64,000 bases of DNA from Clostridiaceae bacterium HFYG-1003 (GTDB lineage: Bacteria > Bacillota > Clostridia > Clostridiales > Clostridiaceae). Below the pieces are notes generated by a model that worked only from the letters and a program-made list of their open reading frames with translations, made no database searches and was not told the DNA's origin. Every line of letters begins with the position of its first letter. Position 1 is the stretch's first letter. The position numbers and the translations under genes are program-made. The stretch covers positions 992,001 to 1,056,000 of the forward strand of contig CP102060.1 of the NCBI GenBank assembly GCA_024579835.1, written 5' to 3'. Shown piece after piece: positions 1 to 8,722 of the stretch.

Positions 1-1
1 C

Positions 2-362
2 AACCAATTCCTGACGAAGCTTTATGCCAAAGAATGGATTCCCTACCTCAAAGAACCGTTCAAATCCGCGGACCAGGTGATTGAGTATTTGGGCCGATAT
101 ACGCATCGTATCGCCATCAGCAACTCCAGGATCCTTGAGGTCGGCGACAAATCGGTTACTTTTGGGGTGAAGGACTACAAAACCGGTACGAAAAAAACGC
201 TCACTCTTGGGCATGAGGAATTTATCCGAAGATTCCTCATGCATGTTCTTCCAAAGGGATTCGTCAAAATCCGGCATTACGGATCTGACGGGAGTTGAAC
301 TTCTCAACTGCTTATACGGGATCGACGTCAATTGTTGCAGGCATTGGGGAAGTTCAAACATC
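2..362 (+). pseudogene. IS91-family transposase, C-terminal relic
   Basis: The first frame, open from the window edge to the stop at 298, encodes the C-terminal part of an IS91-type (Y2) rolling-circle transposase. It reads YLGRYTHRIAISNSRI, then KDYKTGTKK, then EFIRRFLMHVLPKGF and KIRHYG, a block characteristic of the family. After KIRHYG the frame breaks. In another frame at about 300-355 a degenerate version of the terminal zinc-finger-like tail is readable (LLNCLYGIDVNCCRHWG), so a deletion or frameshift has destroyed the end. The 5' part lies outside the window. The enzyme would nick and transfer single-stranded DNA, but this copy looks dead. Family assignment is confident; the decay is read directly from the frames. 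Confidence 0.8.
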
Positions 363-657
363 CGGCGACAAAGTCTCGCCAATGTTAAAAGGATCAAATG
401 ACCAAGGGCCCCGATGCAAAAAAAGCTCCACCCAGGTGGGGCTGCGAAGCATCCCCTTTTTTTCCAACGATGTTCCAATTCCAAAGTTTTAGAGAGTGGA
501 GACAGCTCTTTTGCCTGATCCACGAGGCGGTGGGTTTGATTGAATCCCCATAGCAGGATCCAGTTCACGCGATTGTGTCCAATAGGAAAAATTGCTTCGG
601 GTCATCAATGCTTCACTGCATTTGATGGCTTTTTATTTTCCCCGAATCAATTCTTTT
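363..657. other. IS91 relic tail, no gene
   Basis: No credible gene is present. There is a GC-rich hairpin at about 427-446 (AGCTCCACC facing GGTGGGGCT), which could be part of the rolling-circle terminus of the IS91 relic, although the element end cannot be placed exactly. The stretch ends at the CTAA target site of the IS5-type element. Confidence 0.4.
602..638 (+). terminator. Possible intrinsic terminator
   Basis: CATCAATG and CATTTGATG form an imperfect hairpin around a short loop, followed by a T-rich run (GCTTTTTATTTT). It could terminate transcripts leaving the IS91 relic. Evidence is the hairpin and U-tract only. Confidence 0.35.
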
Positions 658-661
658 CTAA

Positions 662-1880
662 GGAAACACTGATTATTTGAGGTTAACGTTTCCCAGTTCG
701 GTCATTATGTTGTTTTTTTGCTCATGGGAGCACAAAAATGCTGGATTTTAGTGCGATTTCAGCCCGTTTTGTGGGCTAACCCCCAATTTTGGGCGCACTT
801 ATCCCATGCAGAATTCTTTCGTTCGTTTTGCACGAATACAATTCAACAAATTGGCGCTGGCAAACAAGATGTTGAATCTATTCAAATTTTTGCTGATCCC
901 CCGATAAACTACTTTGGCATAACCAAAGAACCGTTTGACGATCAAAAATGGGTGCTCCACTTTGCTTCGAACGGATGATTTGCGTTGTTCAATTGCCCGG
1001 TCCCACTGGATCCCGGGATAGTTCTTATTGGTCTTGATCTTGGAAGGGCGAACATTGCTGCGAAATTCAATAGTAGATAAGTGCGGATCCTCGGTGAATT
1101 CTTTTCTTGACTCGACTCCATTATAGCCGGAATCTCCGTAAGCTACTTCATCATCGGGACGAATCAGTTTGTGTGTCTCGTTTATGTCATGGACATTGGC
1201 CGCAGTCCCTGTGACTGTATGGACATACCCACTGCCGGCGCAAACTCCGGTATGAACCTTCATCCCAAAGTACCACTGATTGCCTTTCTTTGTCTGGTGC
1301 ATCTCAGGGTCTCGTTCTCCCGTCTGGTTCTTGGTAGAACTGGGGGCTGCAATAATGGTGGCATCCACGATGGTGCCGCCATGCATCATTAGTCCGGCAG
1401 ATTCCAAGCGTCTGGTGACATCATGAAAGATCTTCTCCCCCAAGAGATGGCTTTCCATTAAATGGCGAAAGTGAAGAAGCGTGGTTGCGTCAGGCACTTG
1501 CTGCGAGATGAAGTCCAGCCGCATGAATTTGCGCATGGCATAACTGTCATAGATGGCGTCTTCCATTGCAACATCGGAGAGGTTAAACCAATTTTGCATC
1601 AGGTACATCCGAAGCATTGTTTCAATTTCGATGGGCTTTCTGCCGCGTTTTCCCTGAGGATAGTAGGGGCGAATCATCTCGACCCAATCTTTCCAGGGAA
1701 TGATAGTTTCCATAGAATCAAGAAACTCTTCTCTCTTTGTAGTCTTGCGGCGATGTGCGTATTCAAAATCACTGAAAGTCTGCTGCTTCATAAGAAAAAC
1801 CTCGCTGGTAACGTAATACTTAAATTATATCGTGAGAGCGTTCCTCAGAGTTACAGAAAACAGAATTAATCAGCGTTTCC
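662..1880 (-). mobile_element. Complete IS5-family insertion sequence (1219 bp)
   Basis: The element is bounded by inverted repeats GGAAACACTGATTA (662-675) and TAATCAGCGTTTCC (1867-1880), which differ at one base. Both sides carry the direct repeat CTAA (658-661 and 1881-1884), matching the YTAR target duplication known for IS5 elements. It encodes one transposase on the minus strand. A fragment of the same element recurs at 19987-20188. Because the ends, duplication and open frame are intact, this copy may still be active. Confidence 0.9.
799..1791 (-). CDS. IS5-family DDE transposase
   Basis: A 330-residue transposase typical of the IS5 group. The N-terminal DUF772-type region (residues about 35-110) reads KRGRKPIEIETMLRMYLMQ and LSDVAMEDAIYDS. 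The DDE catalytic domain follows, with Asp in GGTIVDATIIAAPS, Asp in EVAYGDSGYNG and Glu in RSKVEHPFLIVKRFFGY. It cuts and pastes the surrounding element using the 14-bp terminal repeats. Length and motifs are complete, with no frameshift. The C-terminal codons run close to the left inverted repeat, as usual in IS5. Confidence 0.92.
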   Translation of the reverse strand: MKQQTFSDFEYAHRRKTTKREEFLDSMETIIPWKDWVEMIRPYYPQGKRGRKPIEIETMLRMYLMQNWFNLSDVAMEDAIYDSYAMRKFMRLDFISQQVPDATTLLHFRHLMESHLLGEKIFHDVTRRLESAGLMMHGGTIVDATIIAAPSSTKNQTGERDPEMHQTKKGNQWYFGMKVHTGVCAGSGYVHTVTGTAANVHDINETHKLIRPDDEVAYGDSGYNGVESRKEFTEDPHLSTIEFRSNVRPSKIKTNKNYPGIQWDRAIEQRKSSVRSKVEHPFLIVKRFFGYAKVVYRGISKNLNRFNILFASANLLNCIRAKRTKEFCMG

Positions 1881-1884
1881 CTAA

Positions 1885-2075
1885 CTAATTATACGCAATA
1901 AAGATTTCATCAAAATGTCAAGATTGAATGCAATCCATGAATAATATTTGAACTAACTAGAGACTGCTGAATGGGTCCGGAACATAGTGTTCAAGCCACT
2001 TTTAACTGGTTTCTGGTATAATAAAGTTATAAGTTTTCATTAAATTTCAGCATTTTTGGGGTCAATCACAAAAAC
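1885..2075. other. AT-rich spacer between two IS elements
   Basis: There is no gene here. It lies between the right target duplication of the IS5 element and the structured leader of the next transposase. The left end of the IS1182-like element must lie here or just beyond, but no terminal repeat matching the 3' side could be identified by eye. Confidence 0.4.
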
Positions 2076-2221
2076 TGTGGGATTTTCCCAAGTTGACATG
2101 GAGCCTCTGTCGGCGTGGTTCCGCCAGCCTTGCCGCTAGGCTGCATAAATGCTGGGCTAGTCGGCCAGTCAGGCTACCACGTCGACCTCTCCGTGTAAAC
2201 AGGGAAAATCATAATCCCACA
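2076..2221 (+). ncRNA. Large nested inverted repeat / candidate structured RNA leader
   Basis: The outer arms are TGTGGGATTTTCCC (2076-2089) and GGGAAAATC-ata-ATCCCACA (2202-2221). Nested inside are GTTGAC (2092-2097) facing GTCGAC (2181-2186), CGTGGT (2114-2119) facing ACCACG (2176-2181), a local hairpin CAGCCT/AGGCTG (2125-2143) and a CTGG/CCAG hairpin (about 2152-2168). The block is GC-rich in an AT-rich setting and ends 45 bases before the transposase start, so it would be transcribed as its leader. It could be a structured RNA, a translational control element or an inserted palindromic repeat. No known RNA family was recognised. Confidence 0.45.
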
Positions 2222-2266
2222 AAAAAAGTGATTGAGCCCATTTTTGCTCGTATTCAGGAGATTTTT

Positions 2267-3766
2267 ATGGGTTTTAAGAAGAGAAATCGTCAAATTTCGG
2301 TGTTTGAATACCCAAGTGGTTTCCATGGGGTCAGCATTGATCCCTCCAATCGATGGGTGAAATTATCCCATCAAATGCCCTGGGATCTCATCGAAGAAAT
2401 CTATGCCACTAAGTTCAATGGGCCTCGTGGCAACCGGGCATACTCATCCAGACTGGCCTTTGGCGCTCTTTTTCTCAAACAAGCCTTGAATGTCTCTGAT
2501 GCGGATTTGATTGAGCTGGTTCGTGAAAATCCATATCTTCAGTTTTTCCTTGGATTCGAAGAATTCTCAAGTGAATTGCCCTTTGATACCAGCTTGATGT
2601 CTTACTTCAGGCAACGCTTTACAGCTGCAGAAATTTGCCAAATCAATGAAGCCATTATTGCTCAGAATCCCTTAAAGAAACCATCGTCCAATGATGATAG
2701 TGATGATGATTCGAGCGGCGGCCATTCGGGGGAAAGCGATCCCCAAGACTCTGAGTCAAGCACTTCTTCGGTCAATGACTTGGTACAGACAAACAGCGGT
2801 ACGTTGATCCTGGATGCTACCTGTGTTCCACAAGACATCCACTTCCCGACGGATATCCGCCTCCTGTATGAGGCGGTCTGTTCAGCCATGCGTCATCTAG
2901 AAATAACACGAGGAAAACCCATTACCAAAACTCAGAAGTCATTGTTGAATCATGCCAGACAGGCTTATTTGAGCATCTCCAAATCGAAAAAAAATACTCC
3001 AGCCCAGTTCCGAGAAAAACAGGGTATTCTCTTGAGATTGCTGAAACGCTGCCTGGGATACTTTGACTCACCAGCCATGAACAAACCCATCAGCCCAAAG
3101 ACGATGGATGCACTCAAGACACTGTCTTTGATTCATGATCAGCAGTTTGAGATGTGTAAGTTAAAAATTAACCGGATCGAACGTCGAATTGTCAGTGTGT
3201 CCCAGCACTGGGTAAGGCCTATCAAGCGGGGCAAGTCATCCGTCAACACCGAGTTTGGTTCGAAAATTGCCCTCTCAACGGTGGATGGGTATGTGCGAAT
3301 GGAGTATTTTTCGTTTGAAAACTTCAATGAAGCCCTGACCTTGCAAGAGAGTGCTGAGCGTTACAAAGAAAGAACAGGATCATATCCTGAAAGGATCCTG
3401 GCAGATAAGATATATCGAAACAAAGCTAACCTGGCATTCTGCAAAAGCAAGAATATCCGAATGAACGGTCCGGCACTTGGCAGACCCCCAAAGGATCCTC
3501 AGGTGCGCCAGCAGCAGCGAGCAGCAGAGGTCCAGGAGGCTGGCGATCGCAATATGGTGGAAGCCAAAATCGGAGAAAGCAAACGGAAGTATGGTCTAGA
3601 CAGAATTATGGAGAGAACACAGCAAGCCACTGAGGTGATGATCTGTGTTAGTTTTGTTGTGATGAATTCCTTCCGCAACCTGAGGAAGCAGCGTGCTTCT
3701 TTTTTTGACAAAAACCAAGTCTTCAATTTCTACATATCTTTCGAGGTTTATGCAATTGCTTCCTGA
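2267..3766 (+). CDS. IS1182-like (IS5 superfamily) transposase
   Basis: A protein of 499 residues when started at the ATG at 2267, which has CAGGAG seven bases upstream. The longer open frame includes the structured leader and is not believed. The N-terminal region (SRLAFGALFLKQALNVSDADLIELVRENPY) is the usual DUF772 domain. A Ser/Asp-rich linker follows (residues about 145-170), then LILDATCVPQDIHFPTD with the first catalytic Asp. The C-terminal half has RILADKIYRNKAN with the second Asp and RNMVEAKIGESKRKYGLDRI with the catalytic Glu. All three acidic residues are present and the frame is intact. The element ends were not resolved. Confidence 0.85.
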   Translation: MGFKKRNRQISVFEYPSGFHGVSIDPSNRWVKLSHQMPWDLIEEIYATKFNGPRGNRAYSSRLAFGALFLKQALNVSDADLIELVRENPYLQFFLGFEEFSSELPFDTSLMSYFRQRFTAAEICQINEAIIAQNPLKKPSSNDDSDDDSSGGHSGESDPQDSESSTSSVNDLVQTNSGTLILDATCVPQDIHFPTDIRLLYEAVCSAMRHLEITRGKPITKTQKSLLNHARQAYLSISKSKKNTPAQFREKQGILLRLLKRCLGYFDSPAMNKPISPKTMDALKTLSLIHDQQFEMCKLKINRIERRIVSVSQHWVRPIKRGKSSVNTEFGSKIALSTVDGYVRMEYFSFENFNEALTLQESAERYKERTGSYPERILADKIYRNKANLAFCKSKNIRMNGPALGRPPKDPQVRQQQRAAEVQEAGDRNMVEAKIGESKRKYGLDRIMERTQQATEVMICVSFVVMNSFRNLRKQRASFFDKNQVFNFYISFEVYAIAS

Positions 3767-4978
3767 AAAGTAGCGATTATTCATAACCCTCTAACTACAA
3801 TTCTGAATGGTGGCTCGTTGATTACTGATAATCAAAGTAGACGAGTTGTTATTCCCAAAGGACATCTGAGATGAGGCAGATTTTATGGTCAAGGTAATGA
3901 GATACAGCCCAATGCAGAGAAAATGGCTTTAGTCGGTAAGTAAAAAAGTGCATTGATGAGAATGTGCAGCAGTAATGACTTCAAGGATCTGGGGATGTGT
4001 AAAGGAACTAATCAATTTAACACTACATCAAAAAACAAGTAGTAAAAAAAAGCTGAAATTGAGTAATTGGTCAAAAAATGTCTTGTCAAGATGTTAGTAT
4101 AATTCAGATAGAAGAAAATTATCACTCAATATTGACGGAATGATAATTCCAATCGTGATTTAGATAATACTGAACAAAATTTAAATTTGATTGGATGTAA
4201 AAAGAAAAACAGGAACTGAAAAAGATTAATATTTTATTTTCCAAAATGGTTCTCTAGGTAATTCATAAACCATTAATATGTTATAATGATAAAGTTACTA
4301 AATGGTTAACGAAATTTTATCGTTTATTTACGTAATATATAACTATTGGAGGCGACTTAATTGTTTGAGTTTGATCGATCAATATTTGTATGGAATTTTT
4401 TTAGACTTCATATTTGTCTCTACGCTAATTCAACGGGGCATTCATTTTTGGAACATCTTATGAAGAACACGATCCAACATCATTTATTCAGTTGATCAAA
4501 GTGCCGGTAGAATCCATAGATATAAAAACAGAGGTAAGGGATTCAAAGGCATCAATTGACATTCATTCAATTATCTATCCTTATTTAAATCTCACAACTA
4601 AACACAATAGAAAAAAGCTGCTCATGAACTCGTTAAACTTAGGGTTTTGTACGGCTTATTTATTTTGCTGTATAAACTAAGTATCGAGCCAAATAATCGG
4701 ATTGATCAAGAGAGAAATGAACTTAAATCTGATTACATTCGGATATTAGCCAAAAGTGTATCTATCGAATGGTATTCACTATGAATTGAAAAATCATATC
4801 AATAATAAAGAATTTCGATGGTGATTTCTATACTTTTCTGGATTCCACGAAGCATGCTCAAGAAGCAAGCATTTGAAAATATGATGAATAACGACTGGGC
4901 TGATAGTGGTTGCTTAGAGTTCATAATTTGTTAGTTTCTGGGAAGATATTGTAAAAAAATAAGGAGTGGACTGATGTA
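3767..4978. other. 1.2-kb AT-rich stretch without a convincing gene
   Basis: Very AT-rich with many stops in all frames. A 62-codon open stretch at 4492-4680 has no recognisable domain and no good ribosome site. The region may hold decayed DNA from the start of the polysaccharide locus, where a chain-length or regulator gene is often found, but no such gene can be read. The promoter for the sugar transferase must lie here or upstream; no clear -35/-10 pair stands out. Confidence 0.4.
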
Positions 4979-6349
4979 ATGAAAAAAATTCCTTTTACAG
5001 CTTATAAAATAGTTAACATGCTATTAGTATTAATTCCGTTTATAATATGTTGGTTTTTTTATTATGAATCACGAACGATAGCATCTCATTCGAAGCAAGT
5101 TAGCGCTTTAATCATTTTATCTTTTTTCTTCATCAGTTATTATTTTTACCAGAAATTGGATTGCTTTCGGGTTTCAATTCTTCAAATTAGGGACATTATC
5201 TTCGGCCAGATTATAGCTGTTTCAATATCCGACGGTATAATGTACATCTTGATCTGGATGCTTTCCATTCACTTGCCAAATATAATTCCTGGATCTATCA
5301 CTTGGGTGGTCCAATGCATTATTGCAGCGATTTGGTCGGTTTTTATGCACAAAGCATATTTTGCAACACACAAACCTCTAAAAACTATCGTAATCTATGA
5401 CGAGCGAACAGGCATGGAAAACCTGATACATACTTACGGTCTTGAAAAAAGATTCGACATTAGGAAAGTTTATGCTGTAGAAGATATCATTAATGATTTG
5501 ATGAAAATTAATGGGATGGAAGCAGTATTCTTATGTGGGATACGATCCTCTCAAAGGAATATTATATTAAAATATTGTACCTATAAGGGAATAAAATTAC
5601 TTATGATTCCAAGAATATCGGATGTCATATTGCGCGGCTCGGAACAAATCCATATGCTCCATATGCCTATTCTGAAACATGAGAGATACGCACCGTCTAC
5701 GGAATACTTAGTCTTTAAGCGAATTTCGGATGTGTTTTTGTCAGGAATAGCATTAGTTGTTCTCTCTCCAGTATTTGCTTTAACTGCAATTGCGGTTAAA
5801 GCAGATGGTGGTCCGGCATTTTATAAGCAGAAGCGCCTAACAAAGAACGGTAAAATTTTTGAAATCTTAAAGTTTAGAAGCATGAACGTAGACGCGGAAA
5901 AATACTGTGGCGCAGTCCTTTCATCCGGAGAAAATGATCCTCGTATTACAAAAGTTGGAAGAATAATCAGGGCCTGTCGTTTGGATGAGCTTCCCCAACT
6001 AATTAATATTCTGAAAGGGGATATGAGCATAGTTGGTCCTCGACCAGAACGACCTGAGATACAGGCAAACATAGAAAAAACAGTACCTGAATTTGGACTA
6101 AGGTTGCAAACAAAAGCAGGACTCACTGGTTATGCTCAAGTCTATGGTAAGTACAATACAACTTTTTACGATAAATTACTGATGGACTTAATGTATATAT
6201 CAAATCCGAGTATTCTTGAAGATTTAACAATTATTCTAGCTACAATAAAGATTCTCACGAATAAGGATAGTACTGAAGGAATTAGTTCAAATTCTGATAT
6301 TAAATATCGTGGTAAGTACGTATCCAAAAAGAATTTCGCTTCAGAGTAA
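4979..6349 (+). CDS. Exopolysaccharide polyprenyl glycosylphosphotransferase
   Basis: A 456-residue initiating enzyme of the WcaJ/WbaP type. It transfers a sugar phosphate from a UDP-sugar to undecaprenyl phosphate at the cytoplasmic face of the membrane, starting repeat-unit assembly. Several hydrophobic segments lie in the first 130 residues, then a Rossmann-like middle region. The C-terminal sugar transferase domain (about 240-456) opens with FKRISDVFLSGIALVVLSP and contains KFRSMNVDAEKYCG, RLDELPQLINILKGDMS and IVGPRPERPEI, with a final LTGYAQVYGKYN. All hallmark motifs are present. The sugar transferred cannot be told from sequence. It is the first gene of the locus. An AAGGAG lies upstream, with a rather long spacing to the ATG. 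Confidence 0.9.
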   Translation: MKKIPFTAYKIVNMLLVLIPFIICWFFYYESRTIASHSKQVSALIILSFFFISYYFYQKLDCFRVSILQIRDIIFGQIIAVSISDGIMYILIWMLSIHLPNIIPGSITWVVQCIIAAIWSVFMHKAYFATHKPLKTIVIYDERTGMENLIHTYGLEKRFDIRKVYAVEDIINDLMKINGMEAVFLCGIRSSQRNIILKYCTYKGIKLLMIPRISDVILRGSEQIHMLHMPILKHERYAPSTEYLVFKRISDVFLSGIALVVLSPVFALTAIAVKADGGPAFYKQKRLTKNGKIFEILKFRSMNVDAEKYCGAVLSSGENDPRITKVGRIIRACRLDELPQLINILKGDMSIVGPRPERPEIQANIEKTVPEFGLRLQTKAGLTGYAQVYGKYNTTFYDKLLMDLMYISNPSILEDLTIILATIKILTNKDSTEGISSNSDIKYRGKYVSKKNFASE

Positions 6350-6503
6350 TATGTTTGTTTGATTAAATGTGCGAATATAAATGCTTTAGTAAATTATTGT
6401 CCGCTATAAACCAAGCAGAAGTGTTTGGAAATATGTCAAAGGATTGGCTAGAAAAGAAAAAATAGATTGGCAAGTCATGAGAATAGACGAGGGAGACAAA
6501 AAG

Positions 6504-7244
6504 ATGATGCTTGTTACGATCATCAGTGTGGCGTTCAATAGCGAGAAGACTATCGCCAAGACAATAGAGTCGGTATTGAACCAGACATATGAGAATATTG
6601 AGTACATCATCGTTGATGGGGTGAGTAAAGATAACACTGTAAAGGTGGTTTCAGAGTTTCAACATCTATTCGATGCGAAGAAAGGTCGTAGCCTTAAAAT
6701 TATATCTGAACCTGATAAGGGAATGTATGATGCACTCAACAAGGGTGCCAGAATGGCACATGGTGAACTGATTGGACAGATCAACACTGACGACTGGTAC
6801 GAGTCTGATGCTGTCGAGAACATGGTGAAGTTATACGTGAAAGAGAAGTATAATGTAGCCTGGGGAAGCATTAGGATGTGTGGAAAAAAGACTTGGATCA
6901 AACACGCCAAGATCGGGAAGCTGTGGACCACAGCTGGCTGGTGCCATCCGGGAATGTTCAGCCGGAAGGAAACGTTGTTAGAGTTCCCTTATGCACTGGA
7001 AAGCATGTATGACGACTTTGATTATATTACCGCCGTGCATCAGGCTGGGCGAAAAATCGTCACTATCGATAAGATTGTCAGTAATTTCGCCTTTGGCGAT
7101 GGTGGCATGAGCACCAAGAAGAGTCTGAAAGAAGTTAAGAAGAGGGTTGATATTACTTATGGAATTTATCAGAAATATGGGATGAGTAAATTTTACTGGT
7201 GTTATAGATGGGCGTTTGAACTCGTGAAATATGTAGTGGGGTAA
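6504..7244 (+). CDS. Glycosyltransferase family 2
   Basis: Start chosen at ATG 6504, which follows GAGGGAGA at proper spacing; the open frame runs further upstream without a better site. The 246-residue protein begins TIISVAFNSEKTIAKTIESVL, the GT-A nucleotide-binding strand. DGVSKDNT and NKGARMAHGELIGQINTDDWY follow, giving the DxD-like NTDD that binds metal and nucleotide sugar. It would add one sugar to the lipid-linked repeat unit at the inner membrane face. Donor and acceptor are unknown. It resembles WcaA/colanic acid-type GT2 enzymes. Its codons are less AT-rich than those of its neighbours, possibly a separate origin within the locus. Confidence 0.85.
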   Translation: MMLVTIISVAFNSEKTIAKTIESVLNQTYENIEYIIVDGVSKDNTVKVVSEFQHLFDAKKGRSLKIISEPDKGMYDALNKGARMAHGELIGQINTDDWYESDAVENMVKLYVKEKYNVAWGSIRMCGKKTWIKHAKIGKLWTTAGWCHPGMFSRKETLLEFPYALESMYDDFDYITAVHQAGRKIVTIDKIVSNFAFGDGGMSTKKSLKEVKKRVDITYGIYQKYGMSKFYWCYRWAFELVKYVVG

Positions 7245-7252
7245 TATAAAAA

Positions 7253-8089
7253 ATGAATGATATTACAGCAATTATATTAACAAAAAATGAAGAATTAAAT
7301 ATTGTTGCATGCATAGATACAATCAAGGCATGGGTTGATCGTATTGTTGTAGTTGACAGTGGAAGTACTGATAATACTGTAGAGCTCGCAAAAGCAGCTG
7401 GTGCTGATATTTTCTATCATGAGTGGAAGCATTATGCGGATCAGTTTAATTGGGCATTGGATAATGTTAGCATTGAAACCAAGTGGGTTTATAGAATTGA
7501 TGCTGATGAAAGAGTACCAAAAGAACTTGCAGAGGAAATCATCAGTGAAATGAGGAATCACGATAATGATGATATTAATGGGTTTTTAATGAATCATACA
7601 TTGTATTTCCTTGGGCGTTTTTTAAAGCACGGTGGTTCAAACTTGCAAAAGATTACCGTGTTTAAACATGGAATGGGCGATTTTGAAGATCGAGCCATGG
7701 GTGAACATATTGTTCTGAAACAAGGAACAACCATCATTTTAAAAAACTATTGTTTACACTATGACTGCAAAAGCTTGAACGCATACATAGATAAACATAA
7801 TTCTTACGCGACAAGAGAAGTTTTTGATTATTATGAACGTCGAAGAAAACTTAATGAACAGGCTTACTTATACGAATTAGCAGAGAAAACCAAGAAACTG
7901 AGAGATGGCGTTTACTACAGACTTCCTAAGTTTTTTAGAGCAAGGCTCTATTATTGGTACCGCTATTATGGACAGATGGGTTTTTTGGATGGGAAACCTG
8001 GAAAGATTTACTGTTATATCCAAGCATATATGTATCGTTACATTATTGATGCAAAGATATATGAGTACGAGGTAAGAGAAGGGAAATGA
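7253..8089 (+). CDS. Glycosyltransferase family 2 (WaaE/KdtX-like)
   Basis: A 278-residue GT2 with TAIILTKNEELNIVACIDTIK at the N-terminus, VDSGSTDNTVELAKAAGA, and the metal-binding YRIDADERVP. The long C-terminal region is rich in Tyr and Arg (FFRARLYYWYRYYGQMGFLDG), as in the WaaE/KdtX-like group that adds glucose or similar sugars. It begins eight bases after the preceding gene and is probably translated from the same transcript. Specificity is not predictable. Confidence 0.87.
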   Translation: MNDITAIILTKNEELNIVACIDTIKAWVDRIVVVDSGSTDNTVELAKAAGADIFYHEWKHYADQFNWALDNVSIETKWVYRIDADERVPKELAEEIISEMRNHDNDDINGFLMNHTLYFLGRFLKHGGSNLQKITVFKHGMGDFEDRAMGEHIVLKQGTTIILKNYCLHYDCKSLNAYIDKHNSYATREVFDYYERRRKLNEQAYLYELAEKTKKLRDGVYYRLPKFFRARLYYWYRYYGQMGFLDGKPGKIYCYIQAYMYRYIIDAKIYEYEVREGK

Positions 8090-8131
8090 AGGTAAACGTA
8101 GGGTTCTTTTGGGCTTAATTTCTAAAAATAA

Positions 8132-8470
8132 TTAATAGACCGTCCCAAAGCGTATGACTTCGGCCACCAGGTAGCAGTTCACCGCGTCAGTCTTCTGTTG
8201 ACGGATGTGGAAGTTTCGAAGACTGTCGGATTGGATCGGATTGATCACGTTAGCCAGCCAGTATTGGCCGGTGGCTTCCATCCCAATGCAGAAGATTTCA
8301 TCCTGCGGGAGACGATCCTGATTCAGCTGAATGGGCTTTTCGAAGCCCTCCTGGGTGTTTGTGAAGCGCAGAGACTTGCCCACATGGTTGCCATCCTCCC
8401 TGATGAAGCCTGCCTTATGTTGTTCTTGCCGGTGTCAATGCCAAGATAGCACATATAATACATCTCTGAC
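8132..8470 (-). pseudogene. IS110-family transposase, N-terminal relic with frameshift
   Basis: On the minus strand, YLGIDTGKNN is readable in one frame (about 8450). GFIREDGNHVGKSLRFTNT then continues in a second frame, followed by CIGMEATGQYW and RQQKTDAVN. Those three blocks carry the first three acidic positions of the IS110 DEDD domain. A frameshift near 8405-8420 separates the two parts, and the C-terminal half, including the serine domain, is missing. This is a dead remnant lodged between two glycosyltransferase genes of the polysaccharide operon. Confidence 0.78.
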
Positions 8471-8722
8471 CAAGATATACAGGGTGAACCATCACGCTCT
8501 GGCGGCTCACAACCTCCTTGGACAGACGGAGAAGACCCTAAAGTCTCAACATCCAGCTCATTCGTGAACTGCCCCAAGAGTTGAGGCGCTACTCTCATTT
8601 ACGAGTAAGAACCTTAAAGGAAGCCGCGGCTACACTCACACTGGATGCTTATATTATGGCAGTTAATTACAGTTACGAAAACCAATTAACTACTATAACC
8701 TTATTAAAGGAGGGAGAAAAAG
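8471..8722. other. Spacer left by the IS110 relic
   Basis: No gene is visible. It may include the remaining IS110 terminus. A strong AAGGAGGGAG (about 8707-8716) serves the next gene. The downstream genes need either read-through or a promoter here; none was identified with confidence. Confidence 0.35.

Noticed and set aside
1462-1869. 135-codon open frame on the plus strand
   Set aside because: It is antisense to the IS5 transposase and has no recognisable domain.
2093-2266. N-terminal extension of the IS1182-like transposase
   Set aside because: It translates the structured inverted-repeat leader into a low-complexity basic peptide; the ATG at 2267 has a proper ribosome site.
4492-4680. 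62-codon open frame in the 3.8-5.0 kb gap
   Set aside because: No ribosome site, no family resemblance and flanking stops; kept as unannotated spacer.
8198-8567. Plus-strand open frames over the IS110 relic
   Set aside because: They are mirror frames of the minus-strand transposase remnant, whose IS110 motifs are clear.
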